Shown here in pieces: positions 15,656 through 23,107 of a stretch of DNA of 26,732 nt. Numbering within the stretch: position 1 is the stretch's first letter; every line of letters begins with the position of its first letter. The notes below the pieces were generated by a model that saw nothing but the letters and a program-made list of their open reading frames with translations, had not been told where the DNA came from and ran no database searches. The DNA comes from Candidatus Dependentiae bacterium (GTDB taxonomy: Bacteria > Babelota > Babeliae > Babelales > UASB340), in NCBI GenBank assembly GCA_018897535.1, contig JAHIKO010000051.1:1-26732 (forward strand). The letters run 5' to 3'. The position numbers and the translations under genes are program-made.

Positions 15656-16582
15656 TTAAAAACTTAATTTTGTTACCTTCTTTTTTAATGCATCGGCTTT
15701 ACTTTGCATTATTAAAAATTCTTTATCAAGCATAGATAGATATTCTATAGTATCTTTTGAATATTTCGGATGTTTTAAAGCAAATTCAATATTTGTTTTA
15801 AGCCATCCGAAAATTGTTCCGGCATCAAATCTTTGTCCCTGAACTTTGTAAGCAAATACTTTTTCTCCTGATAATAATAAATTTTGTATTCCATCGGTTA
15901 ATTGCACTTCACCACCGGCACCAAATTGTAAATTGTCTAAAGATGAAAAAATATTTGGAGATAAAACATATCTGCCAATAATGGCTAAATTTGAGGGTGC
16001 TTTATTGATTGCAGGTTTTTCAATTAGATCTTTTACATGAAATAAATTTGGAGACAATTGTCTTCTGACATCTATAATTCCATATCTGGAAACATCTTCT
16101 TTTGGTACTTCTTGAACAGCAATGACATTACATTTTTCTTGTGTTGCTATTTTTATGAGTTGTGCCATTGCCGGAATTTCGCATGTAAATATATCATCAG
16201 GTAAAAATACGGCAACATGCTCATCGTTAAATGCAGATCTAGCGGTCCATATTGCATGACCAAGACCAAGTTGTTCTCTCTGCCGTATAAATAAAAAGTT
16301 AGATTTTTCTATTATTTGAGATATTTCTAAAAGAGATTCATTTTTATGATTTTTTAATATTGTTTCTAGTTCTGAAAAATTATCAAAATGGTCTTCAATT
16401 GCTTTTTTATTTTTGCTTGTAACTATAACAAAATCTTTTATTCCCGAATTAATTCCCTCTTCAACAACATATTGTATTGCCGGTTTATCTACAATAGGTA
16501 ATAATTCTTTAGGCACAGATTTAGTTGTTGGAAGGAATCTTGTGCCAAAACCCGCGGCGGGAATAATAGCTTTTATTTTCAT
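15656..16582 (-). CDS. galU: UTP--glucose-1-phosphate uridylyltransferase
   Basis: Makes UDP-glucose from UTP and glucose-1-phosphate, supplying glycosyl donors for lipopolysaccharide or other surface glycans. The 308 residues begin with the nucleotidyltransferase signature I-P-A-A-G-F-G-T-R-F-L-P-T-T-K-S-V-P-K-E-L-L (6-27). The G-L-G-H-A-I-W base-binding motif, F-L-P-D-D-I, L-I-E-K-P near 190 and G-G-E-V-Q-L-T-D follow, then the late R-F-D-A-G sequence. The length matches bacterial GalU. GGAGAG lies close before the ATG. It is downstream of pheS by 42 bases on the same strand, so co-transcription is likely although the functions are unrelated. Confidence 0.95.
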   Translation of the reverse strand: MKIKAIIPAAGFGTRFLPTTKSVPKELLPIVDKPAIQYVVEEGINSGIKDFVIVTSKNKKAIEDHFDNFSELETILKNHKNESLLEISQIIEKSNFLFIRQREQLGLGHAIWTARSAFNDEHVAVFLPDDIFTCEIPAMAQLIKIATQEKCNVIAVQEVPKEDVSRYGIIDVRRQLSPNLFHVKDLIEKPAINKAPSNLAIIGRYVLSPNIFSSLDNLQFGAGGEVQLTDGIQNLLLSGEKVFAYKVQGQRFDAGTIFGWLKTNIEFALKHPKYSKDTIEYLSMLDKEFLIMQSKADALKKKVTKLSF

Positions 16583-16624
16583 AAAGAACTCTCCGAAAAA
16601 CTTTTTATATAAAATTGTCTTATT

Positions 16625-17659
16625 TTAAAATTGTTCTAAAAATTTTAATTTGCCGCTGTAAAAATGTCTAATATCATTTATGCCGTATTTAAGCATTGCT
16701 AGCCTTGTAAGTCCAAATCCAAATGCAAATCCGGAATATTTTTCGCTATCAATACCGCCGTATTTTAACACGTTTGGATGAATTAATCCACCTGGAAAAA
16801 CTTCTACCCATGTAGACTGTTTACATACGGAACAGCCGCTTTTGCAGAAAGGGCATCGCATATCAATTTCAACTCCGGGCTCAACAAATGGAAAAAAACC
16901 GGGTCTTATTCTTATATCCAGGTCTTTTTTATCAAACAATGTTTGTAAAAATTTTTTTGCTATGGCAAATAAATGTGACAATGTAATATTTTTATCTATA
17001 ACCATACCTTCACATTGCATAAATGCAAAATCGTGTGAAGCGTCTACAGCTTCGTGCCTGAATGTTCTTCCGATAGCTATTCCTGCTATCGGCAAAGATT
17101 TATTTTGCATGGCACGAATTTGAATAGGTGATGTATGTGTTCTTAAAAGCATATTTTTTTTGTTTAACCAAAATGTATCATACATGTCTCTAGCGGGATG
17201 ATTTTCAGGTATATTTAATGCTGTAAAGTTGAAAAAATCAGATTCGACCTCCGGTCCATCAAATAGATCAAAACCCATAGATATAAAAATATTTTCTATC
17301 TCTTCAATAAATTGTGAATATGGGTGTTTATGGCCAATTAAATGATTTGGCTCATAAAGTGAAACGTCGAAATTTTGTTTTTTAATTATTTTTGCATTTA
17401 TTTCTTTTTTTACTAAAATTTCTTTTGCAAAATTTATTGATTCTTCGGTTTGTTTTTTTAATTCATTGAGTCTTGGACCAAATTCTTTTTTTTCTTCAAG
17501 AGAAAAATTTTTTATTTGGGCCATAAGATCGGTTATAAAACCTTTCTTACCCAAATATTTAATTTTTATATCTTCAAATTCTCTAGAATCTGAACAATTT
17601 GCTAGTTCTATATTTAAACTTTTTCTTATTTCTTCTATTTTATTATCGATATTTGCCAT
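16625..17659 (-). CDS. pheS: Phenylalanyl-tRNA synthetase alpha subunit
   Basis: Catalytic subunit of the alpha2-beta2 class II synthetase for tRNA-Phe. The 344 residues have an N-terminal coiled-coil arm (about 1-90), then the class II core: F-D-G-P-E-V-E-S-D-F-F-N-F near 133, L-L-R-T-H-T-S-P-I-Q, G-R-T-F-R-H-E-A, and motif 3 G-F-A-F-G-F-G-L-T-R-L-A near 313. A Cys-rich loop with four Cys (C-P-F-C-K-S-G-C-S-V-C near 272-282) resembles the Cys pairs seen in some bacterial PheS and may bind zinc. The beta-subunit gene pheT is not adjacent, unlike the common pheST pair. tRNA-Phe itself lies 1.4 kb away on the other strand. Confidence 0.96.
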   Translation of the reverse strand: MANIDNKIEEIRKSLNIELANCSDSREFEDIKIKYLGKKGFITDLMAQIKNFSLEEKKEFGPRLNELKKQTEESINFAKEILVKKEINAKIIKKQNFDVSLYEPNHLIGHKHPYSQFIEEIENIFISMGFDLFDGPEVESDFFNFTALNIPENHPARDMYDTFWLNKKNMLLRTHTSPIQIRAMQNKSLPIAGIAIGRTFRHEAVDASHDFAFMQCEGMVIDKNITLSHLFAIAKKFLQTLFDKKDLDIRIRPGFFPFVEPGVEIDMRCPFCKSGCSVCKQSTWVEVFPGGLIHPNVLKYGGIDSEKYSGFAFGFGLTRLAMLKYGINDIRHFYSGKLKFLEQF

Positions 17660-17758
17660 TATATATCCTAAAACAATAAATATTTATTTGGCTTTATTCT
17701 GAAATGTTATCATTTTTTTTGATTTTACCCAAATATGTTTTGGTTTTTTTTTAATATG

Positions 17759-17788
17759 TTGATTTTCTATTTGTAAAAATGATAATAT
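17759..17788 (+). promoter_or_regulatory. Promoter for the ankyrin-like secreted protein gene
   Basis: TTGATT (17759-17764), an 18-base spacer ending in TGA (an extended -10 TGn), then TAATAT (17783-17788). It is followed at once by the 12-base palindrome CTTTCTAGAAAG (17789-17800), near the expected transcription start, where an operator could lie. Confidence 0.45.
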
Positions 17789-17822
17789 CTTTCTAGAAAG
17801 TTTATTTTTCTGGGGGGATTTT

Positions 17823-18992
17823 ATGGATAAATTAAAAAAAGTCTTATTATTTTTTTTATTCTTTTATTTGATTGTTTTTATATCAAAAAATAATAATGCA
17901 CAATCTTTACCGGTAATTCAGCCGGTTGTTGTTCCTAACGTAATAACTCAAGTTGATACTTCCGGTGTTGCTGTCGGACAGAAAAAAGCATCTGAAATTG
18001 GATCTATAGTTCAAGACAATATGGTAAAAAGTGGGCTTATAAATTTACAGGATTTACTATCTACAAATCTTACACAAAAAACTTCTGAAAAATATAAGTT
18101 AGACAATTTAACACCGGACTTAAGGGATTTGCATTTGGTAGATATTGTTTCGGCAATCTTAAATAATGATATCGAAAAGCAAAGAGTTTTATTAGATAAT
18201 ATTGTATCTAGTTTTGAATTAAATAAAGTTTTAAATTATATATTTAATAATGATAAGACAGCAATAATGAATTATATTGTAAGTTTGGATAGCGAAAAAA
18301 TTTTAAAAACTTATTATAACTTATTAAATTTAAATAATATTGACGTAAGTCTAAAAGATATGTTGTTAAATTTGTCTTTAAAATATGGATCTCTTGAAAT
18401 TCTTACTTCATTGATTGAAAAATGTAAATTTGTTCCCGATGATAAATTGATAGTAAAATATTTTGAAAATATTGCACAAGTTAAAGATATAGATAAAATT
18501 CAAAAATTTATAACGGTTATTAAATCGGTTGGTTTATTGCAAACATTTTTGGAACAGCGCGATAAGTTGGCGGAACATTTGGGAAATCCTGATTATGTAT
18601 TAAAGGCATTTATTCACTATGTTGCAATTTACTGTAATTTAAGTTGGTTAAAAATTCTATTAAAAGAGGGCGTTTTGGTACAGCTTTGGGATTTTAATAA
18701 AAATACACCAATACATGTAATTATTGAAACAGAAAAATATGAAAAAATAGAAGATAAATGTGAGTTTGTAACATTAATTTTAAAAGAAAAAGATATAACC
18801 GCTCTTTATAGAAATAGACAGGATAAATATGCAACTGATTTGGCTATGGAAAAATTAAACGAATATAAGAAATTATTAGATTTGGAAAAATCGAAGTCTA
18901 AAACATCTCTTATTAAACAAAACGAAATCCAAAAACAGGTAGATTGTTATACAAAGTTAATTAATATGTTATCTCAAATATATAAAGATTAG
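17823..18992 (+). CDS. Secreted ankyrin-repeat-like protein
   Basis: A 389-residue exported protein: signal peptide about 1-27 (K-K-V-L-L-F-F-L-F-F core, N-N-A-Q-S end), a Val/Pro-rich linker, then a long all-helical domain of paired short helices. Two C-terminal stretches resemble ankyrin units: W-D-F-N-K-N-T-P-I-H-V-I-I near 296 (family D-x-x-G-x-T-P-L-H-x-A) and N-R-Q-D-K-Y-A-T-D-L-A near 337 (family x-x-G-x-T-A-x-D-L-A). A coiled charged tail follows. Such exported helical-repeat proteins often act at the host interface, but no secretion system or target is visible. A GGGGGG ribosome site lies 5 bases before the ATG. It is divergent from pheS. Confidence 0.65.
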   Translation: MDKLKKVLLFFLFFYLIVFISKNNNAQSLPVIQPVVVPNVITQVDTSGVAVGQKKASEIGSIVQDNMVKSGLINLQDLLSTNLTQKTSEKYKLDNLTPDLRDLHLVDIVSAILNNDIEKQRVLLDNIVSSFELNKVLNYIFNNDKTAIMNYIVSLDSEKILKTYYNLLNLNNIDVSLKDMLLNLSLKYGSLEILTSLIEKCKFVPDDKLIVKYFENIAQVKDIDKIQKFITVIKSVGLLQTFLEQRDKLAEHLGNPDYVLKAFIHYVAIYCNLSWLKILLKEGVLVQLWDFNKNTPIHVIIETEKYEKIEDKCEFVTLILKEKDITALYRNRQDKYATDLAMEKLNEYKKLLDLEKSKSKTSLIKQNEIQKQVDCYTKLINMLSQIYKD

Positions 18993-19032
18993 TTATTAGA
19001 ATATAAATATTAAAAAAAATACAGATATTCTA

Positions 19033-19061
19033 TTGACATAAAATCATCTTATTTGTACCAT
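19033..19061 (+). promoter_or_regulatory. Promoter for tRNA-Phe (and possibly ffh)
   Basis: A consensus TTGACA (19033-19038), a 17-base spacer, then TACCAT (19056-19061), about 25 bases before the tRNA. It is one of the best -35 boxes in the window, as expected for a stable-RNA gene. Confidence 0.6.
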
Positions 19062-19086
19062 ACAATCATTATTAAAAATTTTCTGT

Positions 19087-19161
19087 GCCGGGGTAGCTCA
19101 GTGGTAGAGCAAAAGACTGAAAATCTTTGTGTCGGCAGTTCAATTCTGCCTCCCGGCACCA
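19087..19161 (+). tRNA. tRNA-Phe (anticodon GAA), CCA encoded
   Basis: A complete cloverleaf: acceptor GCCGGGG with TCCCGGC (one G-T pair), D arm GCTC/GAGC, anticodon stem AAAGA/TCTTT around loop CTGAAAA with GAA at 19119-19121, a 5-base variable loop, T arm GGCAG/CTGCC with loop TTCAATT, discriminator A and an encoded CCA at 19159-19161. It decodes UUU and UUC. It lies 53 bases before ffh and has its own promoter. Confidence 0.97.
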
Positions 19162-19214
19162 ATTTATTCTATAAATTTCTTAATTTTAAAATTTAAATAC
19201 TGGAAGAACTTGTT

Positions 19215-20531
19215 ATGTTTGATTTTTTATCGCAAAAATTTTCCGGAATTTTGGGATGGATGAAGGATAAAGGTCGTTTGACGGAAGAAAATATACAAGA
19301 TGCCGTAAATCAAGTGCAAAATGCATTATTAGATGCTGATGTACCTTATGAATTGGTACAAAGTTTTTTATCCGGCATTAAAAGCGAAATTATAAATAAA
19401 AAGCTTCAGTCCGGATTGAGACCGGGTGAGAAATTTATAAAAATAGTCTATGACAAGCTTTTAGAATTTCTCGGGGGTGGAAACAATTTGGTTGTTGATT
19501 CTTTTCAAATTCCATCTGTAATAATGGTTATGGGCTTACAGGGTTCTGGTAAAACAACTACTGTAGCTAAGCTTGCAAATTATATTTTAAAGCAGGCTAA
19601 AAAAAATGGAAAAAATAGAAAAATACTTCTTGCTTCGGTAGATTTTTATAGACCAGCTGCAATTGAACAGTTAAAAATATTGGCAAAACAAGTTGGAGTT
19701 GATTTTTATGCTCCGGATACAAGTAACTCATTAAAAGCAGCTCAGGATATATACAATTATTATAAAAAAAATAGTTATCAACTTTTATTTTTAGATACAG
19801 CCGGACGTTTGCATATTGATCAAGAAATGATTGAAGAATTGAAGCAAATTGATAAAAATTTAGAGCCAAAATATAAAATTTTAGTTCTAGATTCCATGAC
19901 AGGTCAGGAATCGCTTAATGTTGCTAAAGTTTTTGATAAATCGGTTGGTTTTAATTCGGCAATTTTAACTAAAATGGATAGTGATACCAGAGGTGGTGCT
20001 GCCTTTTCTTTCAAATATGAACTTAAAAAAAATATAATATTTGTGGGATCAGGTGAAAAGATTGATGATATTGAGAGTTTTATTCCGGAAAGAATGGCTT
20101 CAAGAATTTTGGGTATGGGTGATATTTTAACATTAATAGAAAAATCGCAAGATTTGATAGATGAAAAAAAGTCTGGTGATATAGCTAATAAGCTAATGGC
20201 CGGTAATTTTACATTACAAGATTTTTTGGATCAAATTGCAATGGTTTCCAAAATGGGATCTTTGCAGAAAATAGCTAAATATTTGCCCGGAGCAAACGCT
20301 ATTTCCCCTGAAATGCTTGAAAAAAGTCAGGAAGAAATGAAGAAATTTAAAGCAATTATTTCTTCTATGACAAAAAAAGAACGTTTTTTGCCGCAAATAT
20401 TGGATGCCTCAAGAAAAAAAAGAATAGCTTTGGGATCAGGCGTTTTAGTATCCGATATCAATATTTTGTTACAAAAATTTGAACAAAGTAAGCAATTTGC
20501 TAAAATGTTTAGAAAGTTTAAACCATTTTGA
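19215..20531 (+). CDS. ffh: Signal recognition particle protein Ffh (SRP54)
   Basis: GTPase that binds signal sequences and 4.5S RNA and delivers ribosomes to the membrane receptor FtsY. The 438 residues contain the N-terminal helical bundle, the G domain (P-loop G-L-Q-G-S-G-K-T-T at 107-115, D-T-A-G-R at 194-198, T-K-M-D at 252-255) and the M domain from about 300 (M-G-D-I-L-T-L-I-E-K, then S-S-M-T-K-K-E-R and G-S-G-V). A GGAAG ribosome site precedes the ATG. The 4.5S RNA gene was not found in this window. The next genes, rpsP onward, follow in the same direction after about 100 bases. Confidence 0.97.
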   Translation: MFDFLSQKFSGILGWMKDKGRLTEENIQDAVNQVQNALLDADVPYELVQSFLSGIKSEIINKKLQSGLRPGEKFIKIVYDKLLEFLGGGNNLVVDSFQIPSVIMVMGLQGSGKTTTVAKLANYILKQAKKNGKNRKILLASVDFYRPAAIEQLKILAKQVGVDFYAPDTSNSLKAAQDIYNYYKKNSYQLLFLDTAGRLHIDQEMIEELKQIDKNLEPKYKILVLDSMTGQESLNVAKVFDKSVGFNSAILTKMDSDTRGGAAFSFKYELKKNIIFVGSGEKIDDIESFIPERMASRILGMGDILTLIEKSQDLIDEKKSGDIANKLMAGNFTLQDFLDQIAMVSKMGSLQKIAKYLPGANAISPEMLEKSQEEMKKFKAIISSMTKKERFLPQILDASRKKRIALGSGVLVSDINILLQKFEQSKQFAKMFRKFKPF

Positions 20532-20562
20532 TCTTTGTGGGGTTTTGCTTTATTGAATTTAA

Positions 20563-20571
20563 TGGTATATT
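20563..20571 (+). promoter_or_regulatory. Possible extended -10 promoter before rpsP
   Basis: TGGTATATT (TGn plus TATATT) lies about 60 bases before the rpsP start, in the only larger gap between ffh and rpsP. A weak TTTGCT at 20544-20549 is the best -35 candidate. Confidence 0.35.
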
Positions 20572-20630
20572 ACAGTGTTAATTAATTTGGTCTATTACAC
20601 CGATTATTGTTAGTTGAAGGGATTTTTTTT

Positions 20631-20864
20631 ATGTCAGTTAAAATTCGTCTTAGTCGCATGGGAAAGAATAATCGACCATATTGGCGAGTTGTTGCAGTTG
20701 ATTCAAGAAAAAAGAGAGATGGCGCATTTTTGGAAAACCTTGGAAGTTACGATCCAATAAAGCATGATGTATTACAGCTTCATACAGATCGTATTAATGA
20801 TTGGGTTTTAAAAGGAGCTATTTGCTCTCCTGCCGTTAAAAAACTTATTAAAATATCTAAGTAG
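20631..20864 (+). CDS. rpsP: Small ribosomal subunit protein S16
   Basis: A 30S assembly protein contacting 16S rRNA. The 77-residue product begins V-K-I-R-L-S-R-M-G-K-N-N-R-P-Y-W-R-V-V and continues D-S-R-K-K-R-D-G-A-F-L-E-N-L-G-S-Y-D-P, both diagnostic for S16. I chose the ATG at 20631, eight codons inside the longest frame, because GAAGGG lies 8 bases upstream and it matches the family N terminus. It is the first gene of the rpsP-khpA-trmD-rplS block. The rimM gene often found here is absent. Confidence 0.97.
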   Translation: MSVKIRLSRMGKNNRPYWRVVAVDSRKKRDGAFLENLGSYDPIKHDVLQLHTDRINDWVLKGAICSPAVKKLIKISK

Positions 20865-20907
20865 TTTAGTTGGTTACATCCCGTAATTATTATGAGCTAG
20901 GAGTTAA

Positions 20908-21144
20908 ATGATGCTTAAGGAACTTGTTGAATATATAGTTAAAAAGCTGGTAGATAAACCTGAAAAAGTTGTTGTTACGGAAATATGCGGAGAACAGGCC
21001 ACTATAATTGAGTTACGTGTAGCTGCTGAGGATTTAGGTAAGGTTATTGGAAAAGAAGGTAAAACTGCAAGAGCTATTAGAACTTTAGTTCATGCTGCTG
21101 CAAGTAAAGAACGCAAAAGAGCCGTTCTTGAAATTTTAGAATAA
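20908..21144 (+). CDS. khpA: KH-domain RNA-binding protein KhpA
   Basis: A 78-residue single KH domain with the RNA-binding signature G-K-V-I-G-K-E-G-K-T-A-R-A-I-R (residues 43-57), preceded by a strand that includes I-I-E-L-R-V. Proteins of this type (YlqC/KhpA) sit between rpsP and rimM/trmD in many bacteria and bind RNA as a dimer or with KhpB. A good AGGAG lies 4 bases before the ATG at 20908; the next codon is also ATG (20911), with better spacing, so either may be used. The gene ends 23 bases before a strong terminator-like hairpin. Confidence 0.93.
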   Translation: MMLKELVEYIVKKLVDKPEKVVVTEICGEQATIIELRVAAEDLGKVIGKEGKTARAIRTLVHAAASKERKRAVLEILE

Positions 21145-21167
21145 TTACGAATTTATATCTAAATATT

Positions 21168-21226
21168 ACCCACGAATTTAATAAGGCTTATCGTTATTTG
21201 TAAGTTTATTTAATCGTGGGTTTTTT
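21168..21226 (+). terminator. Terminator-like hairpin between khpA and trmD
   Basis: ACCCACGA (21168-21175) pairs with TCGTGGGT (21214-21221). Further A/T pairing inward gives a long imperfect stem, with a small CTTA/TAAG helix in the loop. A run of six T (21221-21226) follows. The trmD start codon candidates are 4 and 13 bases past the T-run, so the hairpin probably attenuates read-through into trmD rather than marking a clean operon end. Confidence 0.75.
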
Positions 21227-21238
21227 ATTGTGAATATT

Positions 21239-22591
21239 ATGAAAATTACTATCATTACGGTGTTTCCTGAATTTTATGATTCATTTTTTAAGCATAGTCT
21301 TATTTCAAGGGCCATACAGAATGGAGTCTTATCTGTAAATTTTATAAAATTTTCGGATATGTGTGAGCCTAAGGAGCGAATTGATACTCAAATTTGTGGC
21401 CCAGGTGTGGGCATGCTTATAAAACCTGAAGTTGTTCAAAATGCCATAGAAAAAGCAGAGAATCTTTGGGGGCAAGGATTTAAAATATTTTTTTCGCCTC
21501 AGGGTGAAAAAATGGATCAAATTTTATTAAAGAATTTAGCAAATAATTTTTTAATAAAAGATAGTAAAAAAGATGAATATAATTCTAAATTTAATAATAA
21601 TCATATAATTCTGGTTTGTGCAAGATATGAAGGCCTAGATCAGCGAGTTGAAGATTTTTATGCTGATTTGGTTTTGTCTGTTGGCGATTATGTTTTGATG
21701 GGCGGCGATTTGCCGGCGCAACTTTTTATTGAAAGTTTTTTAAGATTAGTACCCGGAATCATTGGAAAATCAGAGTCTGTTGAAAAAGATTCTTTCTATG
21801 GTGCTTTTTTAGACTATCCAAGCTATTGTTTGCCAAAAAGTTGGAAAAATATCGATGTCCCTGAAGTTTTGTTGTCAGGCAATCATGCTTTAATTGATGA
21901 ATGGCGACAAAATGAAGCTGCAAAAAAAACTATATTTAAGCGATTTGATTGGTTTATATCATCAAATCCTGATATTAATGAAATAAAAACAGCAAAGAAA
22001 TTTATACCGAAACATTATGTTGCATTGATGCATTCGCAAGTGTTAGTTCAAGGTGACAAAGTAGGCGATACCTCGATTACATCTCTTGATATTCATGATA
22101 TTGCAAGAAGTAGTGCCACTTATGACATTAAAAACTATTTTGTAGTATCCGGATTGAAAGATCAGCAAAAAATATTGAATACTTTCTTGGATTTTTGGAA
22201 GTCCGAGGATGGAAAAGATTATAATTTTAGTAGATTTCAAGCTGTGAATAGAATTATTCCGGCATTAAGTTTTTCAGATATTATTGATAAAATTAAAGAA
22301 ATAGAGGGTCTTGAGCCTATAGTAATTACAACTTCAGCAAAAACATCTAATCTAAATAATAATGGGCCTAAAATAATAGATTATAATTCTCAAGGCGAAA
22401 TTTTTTCACAAAAAAGACCAATTTTATTTGTTTTTGGTACAGGGCAGGGGTTATCTAATGAAATTTTAGATAAAAGCGATTACTTGCTATTACCCATAAA
22501 GGGATTATCCGATTATAACCATTTGTCTGTTCGGTCTGCAGCTGCTATAATTTTGGATAGATGGTTGGGTTTAAAAAACCGTGTTGAATAA
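21239..22591 (+). CDS. trmD: tRNA (guanine-N1)-methyltransferase TrmD fused to a second SPOUT (Tm1570-type) methyltransferase domain
   Basis: The first half (about 240 residues) is TrmD, which makes m1G37 in tRNAs to prevent frameshifting: I-T-V-F-P-E-F, G-P-G-V-G-M-L-I-K-P-E, R-Y-E-G-L-D-Q-R-V, S-V-G-D-Y-V-L-M-G-G-D-L-P-A and L-L-S-G-N-H. The usual Y-T-R-P is Y-C-L-P here. The second half, from about residue 258, is a SAM-dependent RNA methyltransferase of the Tm1570 kind: Y-V-A-L-M-H, I-T-S-L-D-I-H-D-I-A-R, V-F-G-T-G-Q-G-L and D-Y-N-H-L-S-V-R-S-A-A-A-I-I-L-D-R. Its RNA target is not evident. Both halves are knotted SPOUT folds, and no stop or frameshift lies between them. I prefer the ATG at 21239; a GTG at 21230 is an alternative. 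No ribosome site is clear. Confidence 0.93.
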   Translation: MKITIITVFPEFYDSFFKHSLISRAIQNGVLSVNFIKFSDMCEPKERIDTQICGPGVGMLIKPEVVQNAIEKAENLWGQGFKIFFSPQGEKMDQILLKNLANNFLIKDSKKDEYNSKFNNNHIILVCARYEGLDQRVEDFYADLVLSVGDYVLMGGDLPAQLFIESFLRLVPGIIGKSESVEKDSFYGAFLDYPSYCLPKSWKNIDVPEVLLSGNHALIDEWRQNEAAKKTIFKRFDWFISSNPDINEIKTAKKFIPKHYVALMHSQVLVQGDKVGDTSITSLDIHDIARSSATYDIKNYFVVSGLKDQQKILNTFLDFWKSEDGKDYNFSRFQAVNRIIPALSFSDIIDKIKEIEGLEPIVITTSAKTSNLNNNGPKIIDYNSQGEIFSQKRPILFVFGTGQGLSNEILDKSDYLLLPIKGLSDYNHLSVRSAAAIILDRWLGLKNRVE

Positions 22592-22601
22592 AAGTTGATA
22601 A

Positions 22602-22641
22602 ACAAACTAAATAAAGGTAAAATACCTATTATTTAGTTTGT
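22602..22641 (+). terminator. Long hairpin between trmD and rplS
   Basis: ACAAACTAAATA (22602-22613) pairs perfectly with TATTTAGTTTGT (22630-22641). After one more A-T pair and a single bulged A, AGGTA (22615-22619) pairs with TACCT (22623-22627) around an AAA loop, giving about 18 bp in all. No T-run follows, so it may be a weak terminator, an RNA-stabilising element, or a leader structure for rplS, which starts 48 bases later. Confidence 0.55.
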
Positions 22642-22688
22642 ACTTAAAAGTTTATTTTATAAAATATTTTTATAAAGGTATTAACAAG

Positions 22689-23093
22689 ATGAAGGCTACA
22701 GTTCTTACAAAAGAGACAATTCTCGATTATGAGATAAAAGATAGAAAGTTTCCTGAATTTAGAGTTGGCGACACTATAGAAGTTGGCCAAATTGTAAAAG
22801 AAGGTAATAAACAAAGGGTTCAGCTTTACAAAGGTGATGTTATTGCGATCAGTAATAATGGAATTTCATCTACATTTACAGTCAGAAAGCTTAGTGCTGA
22901 CGGTGTTTTTGTTGAAAGAATATTTCCATATTATTCGCCAATGATTGATGGCGTTGCAATTGTTAAAACCGGTGATGTAAGAAGAGCTAAACTTTATTAT
23001 TTAAGAGATAAAGTTGGTAAAATGGCAAGAATTAAAGAAATGGTTTTAACAAAAGAGCAAAAAGAAGCTAAAGCAGCTTTGAGCAAAGAGTAA
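22689..23093 (+). CDS. rplS: Large ribosomal subunit protein L19
   Basis: L19 lies at the 30S-50S interface. The 134-residue product has F-R-V-G-D-T-I-E-V, the E-G-N-K-Q-R-V-Q-L-Y-K-G-D-V-I segment, S-S-T-F-T-V-R-K-L, V-E-R-I-F-P-Y-Y-S-P and the terminal R-R-A-K-L-Y-Y-L-R-D-K-V-G-K diagnostic for L19. I chose the ATG at 22689, 17 codons inside the longest frame, because AAAGG lies about 10 bases upstream and the longer N terminus is not L19-like. The C-terminal tail (K-E-Q-K-E-A-K-A-A) extends slightly beyond the compact family core. Confidence 0.96.
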   Translation: MKATVLTKETILDYEIKDRKFPEFRVGDTIEVGQIVKEGNKQRVQLYKGDVIAISNNGISSTFTVRKLSADGVFVERIFPYYSPMIDGVAIVKTGDVRRAKLYYLRDKVGKMARIKEMVLTKEQKEAKAALSKE

Positions 23094-23107
23094 TATTAAT
23101 ATTGCTT

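Noticed and set aside
17789..17800. CTTTCTAGAAAG as a transcription-factor operator
   Set aside because: A single 12-base palindrome without a second copy is too weak to report as more than a note at the promoter.
18998..19031. Inverted repeat AGAATAT/ATATTCT after the ankyrin-like gene
   Set aside because: Only 7 A/T-rich pairs with a 20-base loop and no T-run; expected by chance in this composition.
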